From NCBI GenBank assembly GCA_015709215.1, contig JACCQN010000001.1, positions 124,001-188,000 of the forward strand: a DNA stretch of 64,000 nucleotides. Direction: 5' to 3'. This DNA is from Bacteroidales bacterium. GTDB taxonomy: Bacteria; Bacteroidota; Bacteroidia; Bacteroidales; F082. The translations under genes and the position numbers were made by a program. This document shows positions 18,218 to 26,857 of this stretch, in pieces (the stretch's first letter is position 1; the number at the start of each line of letters is the position of its first letter). The notes under the pieces are model-generated. The model was not told the DNA's origin. It made no database searches and saw only the letters and a list, made by a program, of their open reading frames with translations.

Positions 18218-19068
18218 TGAACACAGAAACACTCATCGAACAGCATATTTTAGCAGCTATCCACGAAGATATTGGTGATGGAGATCACACCTCACTTTCA
18301 ACAATACCGGCAGCAGCAACTGGAACCATGCAATTGCTTGTAAAAGAAGAAGGTATCATCGCTGGAGTAACTATTGCACAAAAAGTTTTTGAACTGATAG
18401 ACCCGGAAACAATTTTTGAACAACTCATCCCCGATGGCAGCCCTGTAAAGCCCGGAGATATTGTTTTTAAGGTTAAGGGAAAAGTAATAGCCATGCTTTC
18501 ATCAGAACGTTTGGCGCTCAATTATATGCAAAGAATGAGTGGTATTGCCACCAAAACATCAGCCTATAAAAAACTGCTTCGGGGATTGCCAACAGTGCTG
18601 CTTGACACACGCAAAACAACGCCCGGAATGCGAATTTTTGAAAAAATGGCTGTTGCTATTGGAGGCGGAGCAAATCATCGTTTTGGTCTTTTTGATATGA
18701 TTCTCATTAAAAATAACCATATCGATTTTGCCGGAGGAATTGCTAAAGCACTAAAAGCAGTTGGCAATTACCTCAACGAAAAACAAATTGAAATTCCGGT
18801 TGAATTAGAGGTTAGAAATTTTAATGAGTTGGCCGAAGCACTTCAGATTGGCGGTTTCAATCGAATTATGCTGGATAATTTTACTCCGGAAAACCTTAAG
18901 CAAGCCATAATACAGATCAATGGAAAATTCGAGACTGAAGCTTCAGGCGGCATAACGGAGGCCACGCTTTATAATTATGCTGCCACAGGTGTTGATTATA
19001 TTTCGATAGGCGCACTTACTCACCACATCAAAAGTTTGGACCTTAGCCTCAGAGCCCTAAAAGCTTAA
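18214..19068 (+). CDS. nadC: Nicotinate-nucleotide pyrophosphorylase (carboxylating)
   Basis: 284 residues, normal for quinolinate phosphoribosyltransferase. It makes nicotinate mononucleotide from quinolinate and PRPP in de novo NAD synthesis. Family motifs: EDIGDGDHTS at the N-terminus, RLALNYMQRMSGIAT, the LDTRKTTPGMR segment binding quinolinate, GGGANHRFGLFDMILIKNNH, the acidic ELEVRN and IMLDNF motifs, and EASGGITE near the end. It overlaps the upstream small gene by four bases and is followed after one base by the YihY-like gene. nadA and nadB are not nearby. Confidence 0.96.
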   Translation: MMNTETLIEQHILAAIHEDIGDGDHTSLSTIPAAATGTMQLLVKEEGIIAGVTIAQKVFELIDPETIFEQLIPDGSPVKPGDIVFKVKGKVIAMLSSERLALNYMQRMSGIATKTSAYKKLLRGLPTVLLDTRKTTPGMRIFEKMAVAIGGGANHRFGLFDMILIKNNHIDFAGGIAKALKAVGNYLNEKQIEIPVELEVRNFNELAEALQIGGFNRIMLDNFTPENLKQAIIQINGKFETEASGGITEATLYNYAATGVDYISIGALTHHIKSLDLSLRALKA

Positions 19069-19069
19069 T

Positions 19070-20029
19070 ATGTCACAATTATTGAAGCTGTATTCAACAT
19101 TTAAGTCGCTAATTACACGAATCAAGGAAAAGCTGGTGGCATTTCTTCGATTACTCATTTTACCCGGATTCGATGAAGTGCCCTTTTATGATGTGCTTGT
19201 GTTTTTTATGAAAGGCCTTTTTAAAGGAGCTGTTACTACACGGGCTGCAGCAGTGTCGTTTAACTTTTTCCTGGCAATTTTTCCATTTATCCTTTTTCTT
19301 TTCACACTGATTCCATACCTGCCAATCGAACACTTTCAGGAAACCCTTATGGAATTGTTTCAGGATATCATTCCTTCGGATACTTATCAGGAAGTGGAAC
19401 ATACAATACTTGAAATAGTGACGCGACAAAATACAGGTTTACTATCGTTGAGTTTTATCCTCACCTTTATCTTTAGCACTAACGGCATAAGCGCCATCAT
19501 GGATGGTTTTAACGGCACCTGGCATAGCATCGATACAAAAAGCTGGCTGCAACAGCGGCTTTCAGCTGTTTTCCTCATGGCAGTGCTTTCAGTATTTGTA
19601 ATTCTCGCCATTGGTTTGATAACAACAGGAGGTGTTGTAATTAATTGGCTGATATCAAGAGACTTGATTAGCGGAGGCTTAACTGCTCAATTATTACAAT
19701 TCTCAAGATGGATTGTAACTGTTTTCCTTACTTTTTTTAGCCTCTCGATGTTGTATTATTACGCCCCGGCCAAGCGAAAAGAATACCGGTTTATAAGCCC
19801 CGGAAGCATTTTGGCGACCGCTCTATTTATCATTGGCACCTTATTGTTTAACTTTTACATATCCAATTTTTCCCGGTATAACGCACTCTACGGTTCCATC
19901 GGAACACTGATAATTTTTATGATGTGGATTTACTTTAATGCCATTATTTTGCTGATTGGCTTTGAACTCAACGCAAGTATCTTACGCGCCAAACAAGAAA
20001 ACCGGGCTTTGGAAGATGTTATAGATTAG
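19070..20029 (+). CDS. YihY/BrkB-family inner-membrane protein
   Basis: 319 residues with about six membrane segments. Family features: the early helix with GLFKGAVTTRAAAVSFNFFLAIFP, the TNGISAIMDGFNGTW region, YYYAPAKRKEYRFISPGSILAT and the C-terminal YGSIGTLIIFMMWIYFNAIILLIGFELNA. The family was once called ribonuclease BN by mistake; its true function is unsettled. It is the third gene of the unit with nadC. Its stop overlaps the end of a convergent pseudogene. Confidence 0.9.
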   Translation: MSQLLKLYSTFKSLITRIKEKLVAFLRLLILPGFDEVPFYDVLVFFMKGLFKGAVTTRAAAVSFNFFLAIFPFILFLFTLIPYLPIEHFQETLMELFQDIIPSDTYQEVEHTILEIVTRQNTGLLSLSFILTFIFSTNGISAIMDGFNGTWHSIDTKSWLQQRLSAVFLMAVLSVFVILAIGLITTGGVVINWLISRDLISGGLTAQLLQFSRWIVTVFLTFFSLSMLYYYAPAKRKEYRFISPGSILATALFIIGTLLFNFYISNFSRYNALYGSIGTLIIFMMWIYFNAIILLIGFELNASILRAKQENRALEDVID

Positions 20030-21050
20030 TTGGTAAGGAACTTAAGAAATCTCATCTCAGATGCTCCTTCCGGTTTGACTAAATAACTACCTTCCGCAAG
20101 AAGGCTGGCATTAATTTCCAGCTTTTTAACATCCCTAAGGATCGGCATATTGATCACCTTGTCACTTAAATCATAAATTATCAGACGTTTATAAGCTATA
20201 ATTCCATTTGATGAAATTTTCAGTAGTTCATCCACAGGATTAGGAGTGATAATCAAGCTTTGAGAATCAGTTAAAGCTTCAGCCAGTCCACTACATTCAT
20301 CGAGATAATAATCAGCACTGGTTGAGTTTGTACAACCATATTCATTTGTGTAGGAATAATGTACGGTATGAAAACCTATCTCTAAATCCTCCGTAAAAAA
20401 GTAATTATTTACAATGCCATCACCTGAAAAAACACCCCCCGAAGGATAACCACCACTTAAACGAAAAGGAATCACATCAACGCAGATTGTATCAAAATTT
20501 AAGACCAAAAAACATCCGGTAGTGGCAACTCACTGACATTGACCTGTATTTCCATCTAAGCCGAACCTTTTTCGCTGTAGGCCAAAACGCTATATACATC
20601 AATATCTGAAACCAGACATGAGACTGTATCACCTATGCTTTATAGCGCCGGTCCTATTGAATCTCCTTGATGGTAAAGTGTGTAAAATATACTTGAATCA
20701 GATTCTGCGAGATAAACACTTAAGTTATCCGTCTTGCCAAAACAATAGGAACCACCGGCCATTACTTCAAAAACAGAAAAAGTTTGAAAACTAAGTGGCC
20801 CGGGCTAATCACTATACCCACCACTCTGGCAAGTTTTTTTAACAGAAACATCATAGTTGGTGGCAGCGGTCAAAGTGTCGATACCAAAATAAGTTTCTTC
20901 CAAATCAGGGAATACCAACCTACTGTATTCGAATTAAATCCGGTTGGCCCTCTAGCCAAATCAGATGTCTGACTTTGATCCATTAATTGCCATTCAAAAC
21001 CAACAGCGGTATCATTAAGCGCTACTATTCCCAAAGCATAAGGTATATAG
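20026..21050 (-). pseudogene. Decayed type IX cargo gene (Ig-like repeats plus sorting domain)
   Basis: The 3' ~480 bases are still open and end in a type A sorting domain (IITPNPVDELLKI ... LLAEGSYLVKPEG). Upstream the homology continues but is broken. One frame reads GGSYCFGKTDNLSVYLAES and, past a TAA, CLVSDIDVYSVLAYSEKGSA, then a TAG, then MEIQVNVSELP; a frameshift follows near 20515. Further upstream CQSGGYSD is cut by another TAG, and NYDVSVKKTCQ joins it; another frameshift near 20905 leads to ALNDTAVGFEWQLMDQ. The pattern (SYC...V.L..S, VLAYS, M.IQVNV) is that of the repeat domains in gliding/type IX proteins. The 5' end is missing and the remains stop close to the palindrome at 21122. 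The outer boundary is approximate. Confidence 0.85.
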
Positions 21051-21121
21051 CAAATCACTATTATCCGATAAAATATAATGTTGTCCCTACGAGACTTTTT
21101 CTTAACCTGTAACGCACTGGC

Positions 21122-21174
21122 TACACACATTTTGTCCCTAACGGAACAGTCCCGTTAGGGACAAAATGTGTGTA
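21122..21174. repeat. Perfect 23-bp inverted repeat (REP-like palindrome)
   Basis: Arms 21122-21144 and 21152-21174 are exact reverse complements, with a 7-base loop; the core is GTCCCTAACGG / CCGTTAGGGAC. Neither side has the T run of a terminator. A related half (AAGTCCCGTAGGG, 21202-21214) lies 27 bases further on. Copies with the GTCCC...GGGAC core look like the palindromic repeats scattered in Bacteroidota genomes; that match is from memory. Confidence 0.7.
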
Positions 21175-21292
21175 AAATAAAAGCTTACCCCTGATTATCC
21201 CAAGTCCCGTAGGGCCGGCATTATTACAGCGTTTGAGCGTTTTTATTTGAATTATAGCGGACAACAATGATCAAGAAAGTAAAAAAGTTGAT

Positions 21293-21301
21293 TAATTTTG
21301 C
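21293..21301 (+). promoter_or_regulatory. -7 promoter box for the glycan cluster
   Basis: TAATTTTGC is a full TAnnTTTGY match, 13 bases before the ATG of the epimerase gene at 21315, implying an almost leaderless transcript. Confidence 0.5.
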
Positions 21302-21314
21302 CTAAACGAAAAAA

Positions 21315-22418
21315 ATGACATTCAAAATTATATCCGTTGTAGGTGCCCGTCCAAATTTTGTGAAAATTGCCCCCCTCGACAGAGAATTTAAAAAACACCC
21401 TGAAATTCAGCACATGATTTGCCATACCGGACAGCATTTTGACAAAAATATGTCGGATGACTTTTTTAAACAATTAGAAATCACACAGCCTGCTTACAAC
21501 TTAGGTATTTCAGGTGGCAGTCATGCCACACAGGTCGCTGACATTTTAAAAGCATTTGAACAAGTGCTTTTGAAAGAACATCCACATTTAATAATTGTTC
21601 CAGGCGATGTTAATTCAACACTTGCAGCAGCTTTAGCCGCTTCAAAACTAGGCTACCCTATCGCACATATCGAAGCAGGATTGCGTTCGTTCGACAGAAC
21701 CATGCCCGAGGAGATTAATAGATTATTAACTGATCAACTTTCTGACCTGCTTTTTGTTACTGAAAAAAGTGCCATCGCAAATCTCCTAAAAGAAGGAATA
21801 GATAGTTCAAAAGTATTTTTTACGGGCAATATTATGATTGACAGCCTGATACATCAAAAGGAACAAATACAGGCTACACAAATATTAGAGCAACATCAGC
21901 TTGAACATGGAAATTTTGCCATTGCAACCTTTCACCGCCCTTCAAATGTTGATAATGAAAAGACACTCAAGCAACTGGTTAATTTTTTAAATGAACTATC
22001 AGGCCGAATCCGGCTGATATTACCACTTCACCCCCGCACCCGTGATAGGCTCGAAAGTTTTGATCTTATGCATAGTATTAATAAAGAAATTATACTAACC
22101 GATCCCTTACCCTATATTTCATTTTTATCTTTAATTGAAAAAACCAGAGTTGTGATCACTGACAGCGGAGGCATTCAGGAAGAAACAAGCTTTTTGAAAA
22201 TTCCCTGTGTGACTGTCCGAAACAATACAGAAAGACCTGTTACTATTGAGGTTGGGACCAATTATTTAGCAGGAACCGACTTTAACACGGCTTTGTATTT
22301 AGTGGATCAAATACTAAACAATCGACATAAAAAAGGAAAGATTCCAGAACTTTGGGATGGCAAAACAGCTGAAAGAATTTATCAACACATCAGTCATTTT
22401 CTCAACCTCCGCGCATGA
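21315..22418 (+). CDS. wecB: UDP-N-acetylglucosamine 2-epimerase (non-hydrolysing)
   Basis: 367 residues, family length. It interconverts UDP-GlcNAc and UDP-ManNAc, supplying ManNAc-type sugars for surface glycans. Motifs: GARPNFVKIAPL at the N-terminus, HTGQHFDKNMSDDFF, GDVNSTLAAALAA, HIEAGLRSFDRTMPEEINR, FTGNIMIDSL, TFHRPSNVDN, LPLHPRT and ITDSGGIQEE, with a C-terminal PVTIEVGTNYLAG. It overlaps the next gene by four bases, and the four following genes are packed tightly, so this is the head of a glycan operon. No neighbouring ManNAc dehydrogenase is visible. Confidence 0.94.
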   Translation: MTFKIISVVGARPNFVKIAPLDREFKKHPEIQHMICHTGQHFDKNMSDDFFKQLEITQPAYNLGISGGSHATQVADILKAFEQVLLKEHPHLIIVPGDVNSTLAAALAASKLGYPIAHIEAGLRSFDRTMPEEINRLLTDQLSDLLFVTEKSAIANLLKEGIDSSKVFFTGNIMIDSLIHQKEQIQATQILEQHQLEHGNFAIATFHRPSNVDNEKTLKQLVNFLNELSGRIRLILPLHPRTRDRLESFDLMHSINKEIILTDPLPYISFLSLIEKTRVVITDSGGIQEETSFLKIPCVTVRNNTERPVTIEVGTNYLAGTDFNTALYLVDQILNNRHKKGKIPELWDGKTAERIYQHISHFLNLRA

Positions 22419-23569
22419 AAATTTTAATGGTTTTAGATCACGAATTTCCTCCAGATATAAGGGTTGAGAATGAAATTGAAACCCTCACAGCTGCTGGACA
22501 CGAAATCCATATTGCATGTTTTACAATGAAAAACCAAGCCGTTTACGACCAGTTTGGCAAAGCACATATTCATCGAAAATCAATTAGTAAACTACGACAC
22601 AAAACCAGTGTTGGCTGCTTAAAATTTCCTTTTTATTATAATTTTTGGAGGCCATTTTTATTTGGGTTACAGCAACAATATCAATTCGATATCGTGCATA
22701 TTCATGACTTACCCATGGCCAGACCTGGATTTGAAATGAAACAAAAATATGGCATCAGGTTTACACTTGATCTTCACGAAAACTGGCCAGCACTGCTCGA
22801 ACAAGCAGATCATGTGAAAGGTATTTTAGGAAAGTTCTTATCGGACACCGTTCAATGGAAAAAATTCGAATTGAAGATGTGTCAACATGCCGACAACATT
22901 ATTGTTGTTGTTGACGAAGCCAGAACGCGACTAAAACAACTTGGCATTGAACCAAATAAAATTGAAGTTGTTTCAAACACCCTCAATCCGGCACATTTTA
23001 AAATCCCCGACACACAGCCTGACGAAGCTTATTTTACACTATTTTATGCTGGTGGCATCAACCGACACCGTGGACTGCAAACTATCATACCAGCACTTAA
23101 ACATTTGCCCGAAAAAGTAAGGCTGTTTATACTTGGCGACGGATCCTTTGTTGAGGAATTAAAATTAATATCCCGGCAAAATAATGTTGTGAATCAAGTA
23201 ATTTTTCTGGGATGGCAGCCTTTCGACAAAATGAATGAGCTCATGGGTGAAGCAGATATTTGCTTGATACCGCATGTTAAAAGTGATCATACAGATAACA
23301 CTATTCCGCATAAACTTTTTCAATATATGTTTGCAAAAAAGCCGGTTATTGCATCTGATTGCAAACCCATTGAACGAATCATCAGGCAAAATAAATGTGG
23401 AAAAATTTATGAATGGCAGGATACAGCTGCTTTTGTTACCATAATAAAATCGATTATGAACGAAAAACAAAAACTAAAAATCATGGGAGAAAATGGTTAT
23501 CAAGCTGTTATAGAAAATTACTTATGGAAATATGATGCTGAAAAATTGCAAAATATTTACAAAGCATGA
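22415..23569 (+). CDS. Glycosyltransferase family 4 protein
   Basis: 384 residues with a GT-B layout. The N-terminal half has MVLDHEFPPDIRVENEIETL and FDIVHIHDLPMARPG; the C-terminal donor-binding half has FYAGGINRHRGLQTIIPAL, LFILGDGSF, FLGWQPFDKMNELMGEADICLIP and the HKLFQYMFAKKPVIASD motif that is the E-x7-E-like region of GT4 enzymes. Start overlaps the epimerase stop and its stop overlaps the methyltransferase start, so coupling is tight. Sugar donor and acceptor unknown. Confidence 0.9.
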   Translation: MKILMVLDHEFPPDIRVENEIETLTAAGHEIHIACFTMKNQAVYDQFGKAHIHRKSISKLRHKTSVGCLKFPFYYNFWRPFLFGLQQQYQFDIVHIHDLPMARPGFEMKQKYGIRFTLDLHENWPALLEQADHVKGILGKFLSDTVQWKKFELKMCQHADNIIVVVDEARTRLKQLGIEPNKIEVVSNTLNPAHFKIPDTQPDEAYFTLFYAGGINRHRGLQTIIPALKHLPEKVRLFILGDGSFVEELKLISRQNNVVNQVIFLGWQPFDKMNELMGEADICLIPHVKSDHTDNTIPHKLFQYMFAKKPVIASDCKPIERIIRQNKCGKIYEWQDTAAFVTIIKSIMNEKQKLKIMGENGYQAVIENYLWKYDAEKLQNIYKA

Positions 23570-24342
23570 CAAAGGATAACCTCAATGTTTATGAGAAATT
23601 TGATTGGAAATCGTTCACATCAGCAGATATTGCTGATAAAATCCAAATAATATTTGAGCTTATTCCTGATGATGTCGAACGTATTTTGGATGTTGGTTGT
23701 GGTAACGGTGCAATTACTAACATTTTAGCGGAAAACTATGATGTTACTGGTGTTGACAGAAGTAAGGAGGCACTAAAATTTGTTAAAACAAAAAAAATTC
23801 AGGCCAGTGCAGATAAAATTCCTTTGCCTGATAATCAGTTCGATTTGGTATTTTCAAGCGAACTTTTAGAACATTTGGAAGCAGAAACCTTAGGAAAAAC
23901 TGTTGGAGAAATTCGACGATTAACAAAAAAGTATTTATTGATTTCGGTTCCGAACGACGAAAACCCGGATAAGCTGTCGATCCGATGTCCAAAATGTAAC
24001 TTTGATTACAATCGTCCCAATCATATCAATGTTTTTGATGAACATAAACTTGCCACTCTTTTTCCAGACTTTAGCCTGATAAAAACAATCAAAACAGGAA
24101 AAAAAGTAAGGTATTATGCTCCATTTTTACTTAAGCTTAAAAAACGATTCACGCCATCACATTCCTGGATTCCATACTATTGGATTGCAAAAGATAAAAG
24201 AAAAACCATCTGCCCATCATGCGAATATGTATTCGAATATACTTATAAATTTCACCCTATAGCTAGTATCCTCGATATTACCAATGTGATTGTTTCTCCC
24301 AAAAAGCCCTATTGGTTAATAGTTTTATTACAAAAAAAATAA
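23566..24342 (+). CDS. SAM-dependent methyltransferase with two CxxC pairs
   Basis: 258 residues. The class I methyltransferase core is clear: ILDVGCGNGAITNIL (motif I), TGVDRSKEAL (motif II acidic end), DKIPLPDNQFDLVFSSELLEHL (motif IV). The second half is unusual: a CPKC pair at residues 141-144 and a CPSC pair at 216-219, which together could bind one zinc ion and form a ribbon inserted after the core. Given the surroundings it probably methylates a glycan or lipid-linked sugar, but the zinc-binding half could also recognise another substrate. It overlaps the upstream gene by four bases. Confidence 0.85.
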   Translation: MTKDNLNVYEKFDWKSFTSADIADKIQIIFELIPDDVERILDVGCGNGAITNILAENYDVTGVDRSKEALKFVKTKKIQASADKIPLPDNQFDLVFSSELLEHLEAETLGKTVGEIRRLTKKYLLISVPNDENPDKLSIRCPKCNFDYNRPNHINVFDEHKLATLFPDFSLIKTIKTGKKVRYYAPFLLKLKKRFTPSHSWIPYYWIAKDKRKTICPSCEYVFEYTYKFHPIASILDITNVIVSPKKPYWLIVLLQKK

Positions 24343-24345
24343 CCC

Positions 24346-25830
24346 ATGGGAATCATCAAAACACAAAGCATAACTGGGACAATCCTGTCATATCTTGGCG
24401 TTATTTTAGGATTTGTGACCACTGCTTTGCTTTTCCCTTCAATTTTATCCAAGGCTGAGATTGGATTATTACGATTGTTGGTATCTGTATCCGTCCTTTT
24501 TGCTCAGTTTTCGGGTTTGGGATTTAACGCTGTAACACTACGCAACTTTCCATATTTCAGAGACCTAAGCAATAATCATCATGGTTTCTTAAAACTATCT
24601 TTACTGGTCAATTTAGCCGGATTTTTAATTGCCATGATCGTTTTTTTCGCGATCAAACCATGGATAATTAGTCAAAATATTGAAAAATCAGCCCTATTTG
24701 TGGAGTATTTCAATTACCTGATTCCGCTGATTTTTTTTACCACCTTTTTTAATGCACTCGATAGTTACTATCGTGCAATTTACAATGCCGTAAAGGGATC
24801 GCTTTATAAAGAAGTTTGGCAACGTGTTTTTATTATGCTTTCGGTCGTGTTATATTATTTTGATCGTATAAGTTTTGACCAGCTAGTTTTGCTTTATGTA
24901 GTTTCGATAAGCCTGCCAACCTTACTCATTGCCTGGTCAATTTATCGTAGCGGACAATTTGTTTTCGGAAACTTTAGAGGCTTCATCACCAAAGAAATGG
25001 CACGGAATATGCGTTCGGTGGCAATTTTTGGCATTGCCACAAGCTTTTCTGGCATCCTCATTCTGAATATTGATGTGGTGATGATAAATGATATGCTGGG
25101 ACTGGCAGACACAGGTATTTATTCTACTACCTTTTACTTCGGCACGCTGATTTTAATTCCCTCACGCTCAGTAATTAAAATTGCAGTGATAGTGATTGCA
25201 GATAGTTGGAAATCCAATGACACAAAAAAAATCATGGAAATATATGATAAAAGTAACAGAACACTTTCAGCCATTGGTCTTTTATTGTTTTTAGGTTTAA
25301 TGCTTAACCTCGATCAGGTTTTTGATATTTTAGGCTCTGATTTTGAGGCTGGTCGAATGGTCATCGTATTTATCGGCCTTGCCAATCTGATTGAAATGTT
25401 TACCAGTGTATCTCAGTATATTATCAGTAATTCAAATCAATATAGGGTCATTACCTGGTTTTTATTGATTTTCGCAGGATTGCTCATCATAACCAATTTG
25501 ATATTTATACCGCTTTATGGCCTTGTAGGTGCTGCCATCGCATCTTTATTAGCAAGATTTATCTACAATTTAATTTCATGGGGATTTGTTTATTACAAAT
25601 TTGGCATGCAGCCATTTAGTTGGAATTATCTGGTATTAACAGGGATTGGATTGATTGCATTTTATCTTGCCCGCCTTACACCAGCTTTTGATTGGTACGT
25701 CTGGGAAATCATTACGCAAAGTGCGGTTTTCACTATACTTTTTATGGTAATGCTTTATGCTTCCGGATTTTCTGCCGATATCAATCAAACCATCAATGGA
25801 ATGCTCGCCAAGCTACGCATCAAAAAATAA
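24346..25830 (+). CDS. Polysaccharide flippase (Wzx-like, MOP superfamily)
   Basis: 494 residues, 12-14 hydrophobic segments, typical of oligosaccharide-lipid flippases. The N-terminus (TGTILSYLGVILGFVTTALL) and the run IAIFGIATSFSGILILNIDVVMI-like helix around residues 225-250 fit the MOP family, as does the C-terminal helix pattern with YGLVGAAIASLLARFIYN. It lies three bases after the methyltransferase gene. No Wzy polymerase is evident beside it, so either another gene does this or the product is a short, non-polymerised glycan. Confidence 0.88.
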   Translation: MGIIKTQSITGTILSYLGVILGFVTTALLFPSILSKAEIGLLRLLVSVSVLFAQFSGLGFNAVTLRNFPYFRDLSNNHHGFLKLSLLVNLAGFLIAMIVFFAIKPWIISQNIEKSALFVEYFNYLIPLIFFTTFFNALDSYYRAIYNAVKGSLYKEVWQRVFIMLSVVLYYFDRISFDQLVLLYVVSISLPTLLIAWSIYRSGQFVFGNFRGFITKEMARNMRSVAIFGIATSFSGILILNIDVVMINDMLGLADTGIYSTTFYFGTLILIPSRSVIKIAVIVIADSWKSNDTKKIMEIYDKSNRTLSAIGLLLFLGLMLNLDQVFDILGSDFEAGRMVIVFIGLANLIEMFTSVSQYIISNSNQYRVITWFLLIFAGLLIITNLIFIPLYGLVGAAIASLLARFIYNLISWGFVYYKFGMQPFSWNYLVLTGIGLIAFYLARLTPAFDWYVWEIITQSAVFTILFMVMLYASGFSADINQTINGMLAKLRIKK

Positions 25831-25867
25831 TTAAATTCGCATTTTTTCTGAATATATAAATCTTAAT

Positions 25868-26857
25868 ATGGAAAAAACCACACATAAATCGAACATTATT
25901 TTTATCGGTAGCGGCGCCATTGCCACAGCTCTGGGTAACATATTGGCTGCTGATGAAGATATGGATGTTTGTCTCCTTTCTATCGAGCAGGATGTGGTTG
26001 ATGATATCAATCAAAACCATATCAATTTCCGGCATTTTCCGGCTACACAACTACATCCTTATCTGAGTGCCAGTATGGATGTGAATATACTTAAAAATGC
26101 AGATCTGATTTTTCTGGCAATACCCTCAACAACGATTGTAAATTACCTGAAAACCAACAAGGATCTAATCCCTTCTTCAACACCAATCATCAATCTGGCA
26201 AAAGGTTTTGGCAATGATTTTCAGCTTATTCCGGATTGCATCTCCGAGCTGATGCCTAATCCGGTAGGCTGCCTTAAAGGCCCTTCCTTTGCGCGTGAAA
26301 TAATCAATCGCCAACCTACCGCATTTACAATTGCTGCCACTGATCCCAAAATTCATGATTTTCTCCAGGATATTTTTTCAGGCACAACCATTCATCTGGA
26401 TTACTCTAACGATCTTCATGGTGTGGAATATGCCAGCATTTTAAAAAATATTTATGCCATTATTATTGGAATTGTTGACGCAAATTTTGACTCGCCAAAT
26501 TTGAGGTCGCTTGTGCTTTCGAAGGCAATAAACGAAATGCGACAACTGATCAAAACATTTGGCGGACAGGAAGAGACCATTTTTAAATATTGTGGGTTTG
26601 GTGATTTTTCACTTACTGCCTTGAACGATCTTAGCAGAAACCGCACCTTAGGCCTTTTAATCGGAAAAGGTTTCTTTTCGCAGGATATATCCAAAAAAGT
26701 AGTGCTTGAAGGTAGAATTGCTGTTCAGGTTTTTTATGAAGAGCTTGAAAAAAGACAGCTGACAGGCCTCAACTATCCACTAATGACAGAACTTTACATG
26801 GTGTTTAATACTGATTATGATATTGGAAAATTCGTAAACAATATCCTTAACGATTAA
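25868..26857 (+). CDS. gpsA: NAD(P)H-dependent glycerol-3-phosphate dehydrogenase
   Basis: 329 residues, family length. GpsA reduces dihydroxyacetone phosphate to sn-glycerol-3-phosphate for phospholipids or glycerol-phosphate decorations. Motifs: IGSGAIATALGNIL in place of the usual GAGSWGTAL, LIFLAIPSTTIVNYL, NLAKGFG, LKGPSFAREI and EYASILKNIYAIIIGI with the catalytic-base lysine, then FGGQEETIFKYCGFGDFSLTALNDLSRNR with the substrate-binding arginine. The Gly-rich loop is divergent (Trp-Gly replaced by Ile-Ala), but the catalytic segments look intact. It is downstream of the flippase (37-bp gap) and overlaps a convergent glycosyltransferase by 11 bp. Confidence 0.87.
   Translation: MEKTTHKSNIIFIGSGAIATALGNILAADEDMDVCLLSIEQDVVDDINQNHINFRHFPATQLHPYLSASMDVNILKNADLIFLAIPSTTIVNYLKTNKDLIPSSTPIINLAKGFGNDFQLIPDCISELMPNPVGCLKGPSFAREIINRQPTAFTIAATDPKIHDFLQDIFSGTTIHLDYSNDLHGVEYASILKNIYAIIIGIVDANFDSPNLRSLVLSKAINEMRQLIKTFGGQEETIFKYCGFGDFSLTALNDLSRNRTLGLLIGKGFFSQDISKKVVLEGRIAVQVFYEELEKRQLTGLNYPLMTELYMVFNTDYDIGKFVNNILND

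Noticed and set aside
21122-21174. The 23-bp palindrome as a terminator or a CRISPR repeat
   Set aside because: There is no T run on either side and only one full copy, with no regularly spaced repeats.
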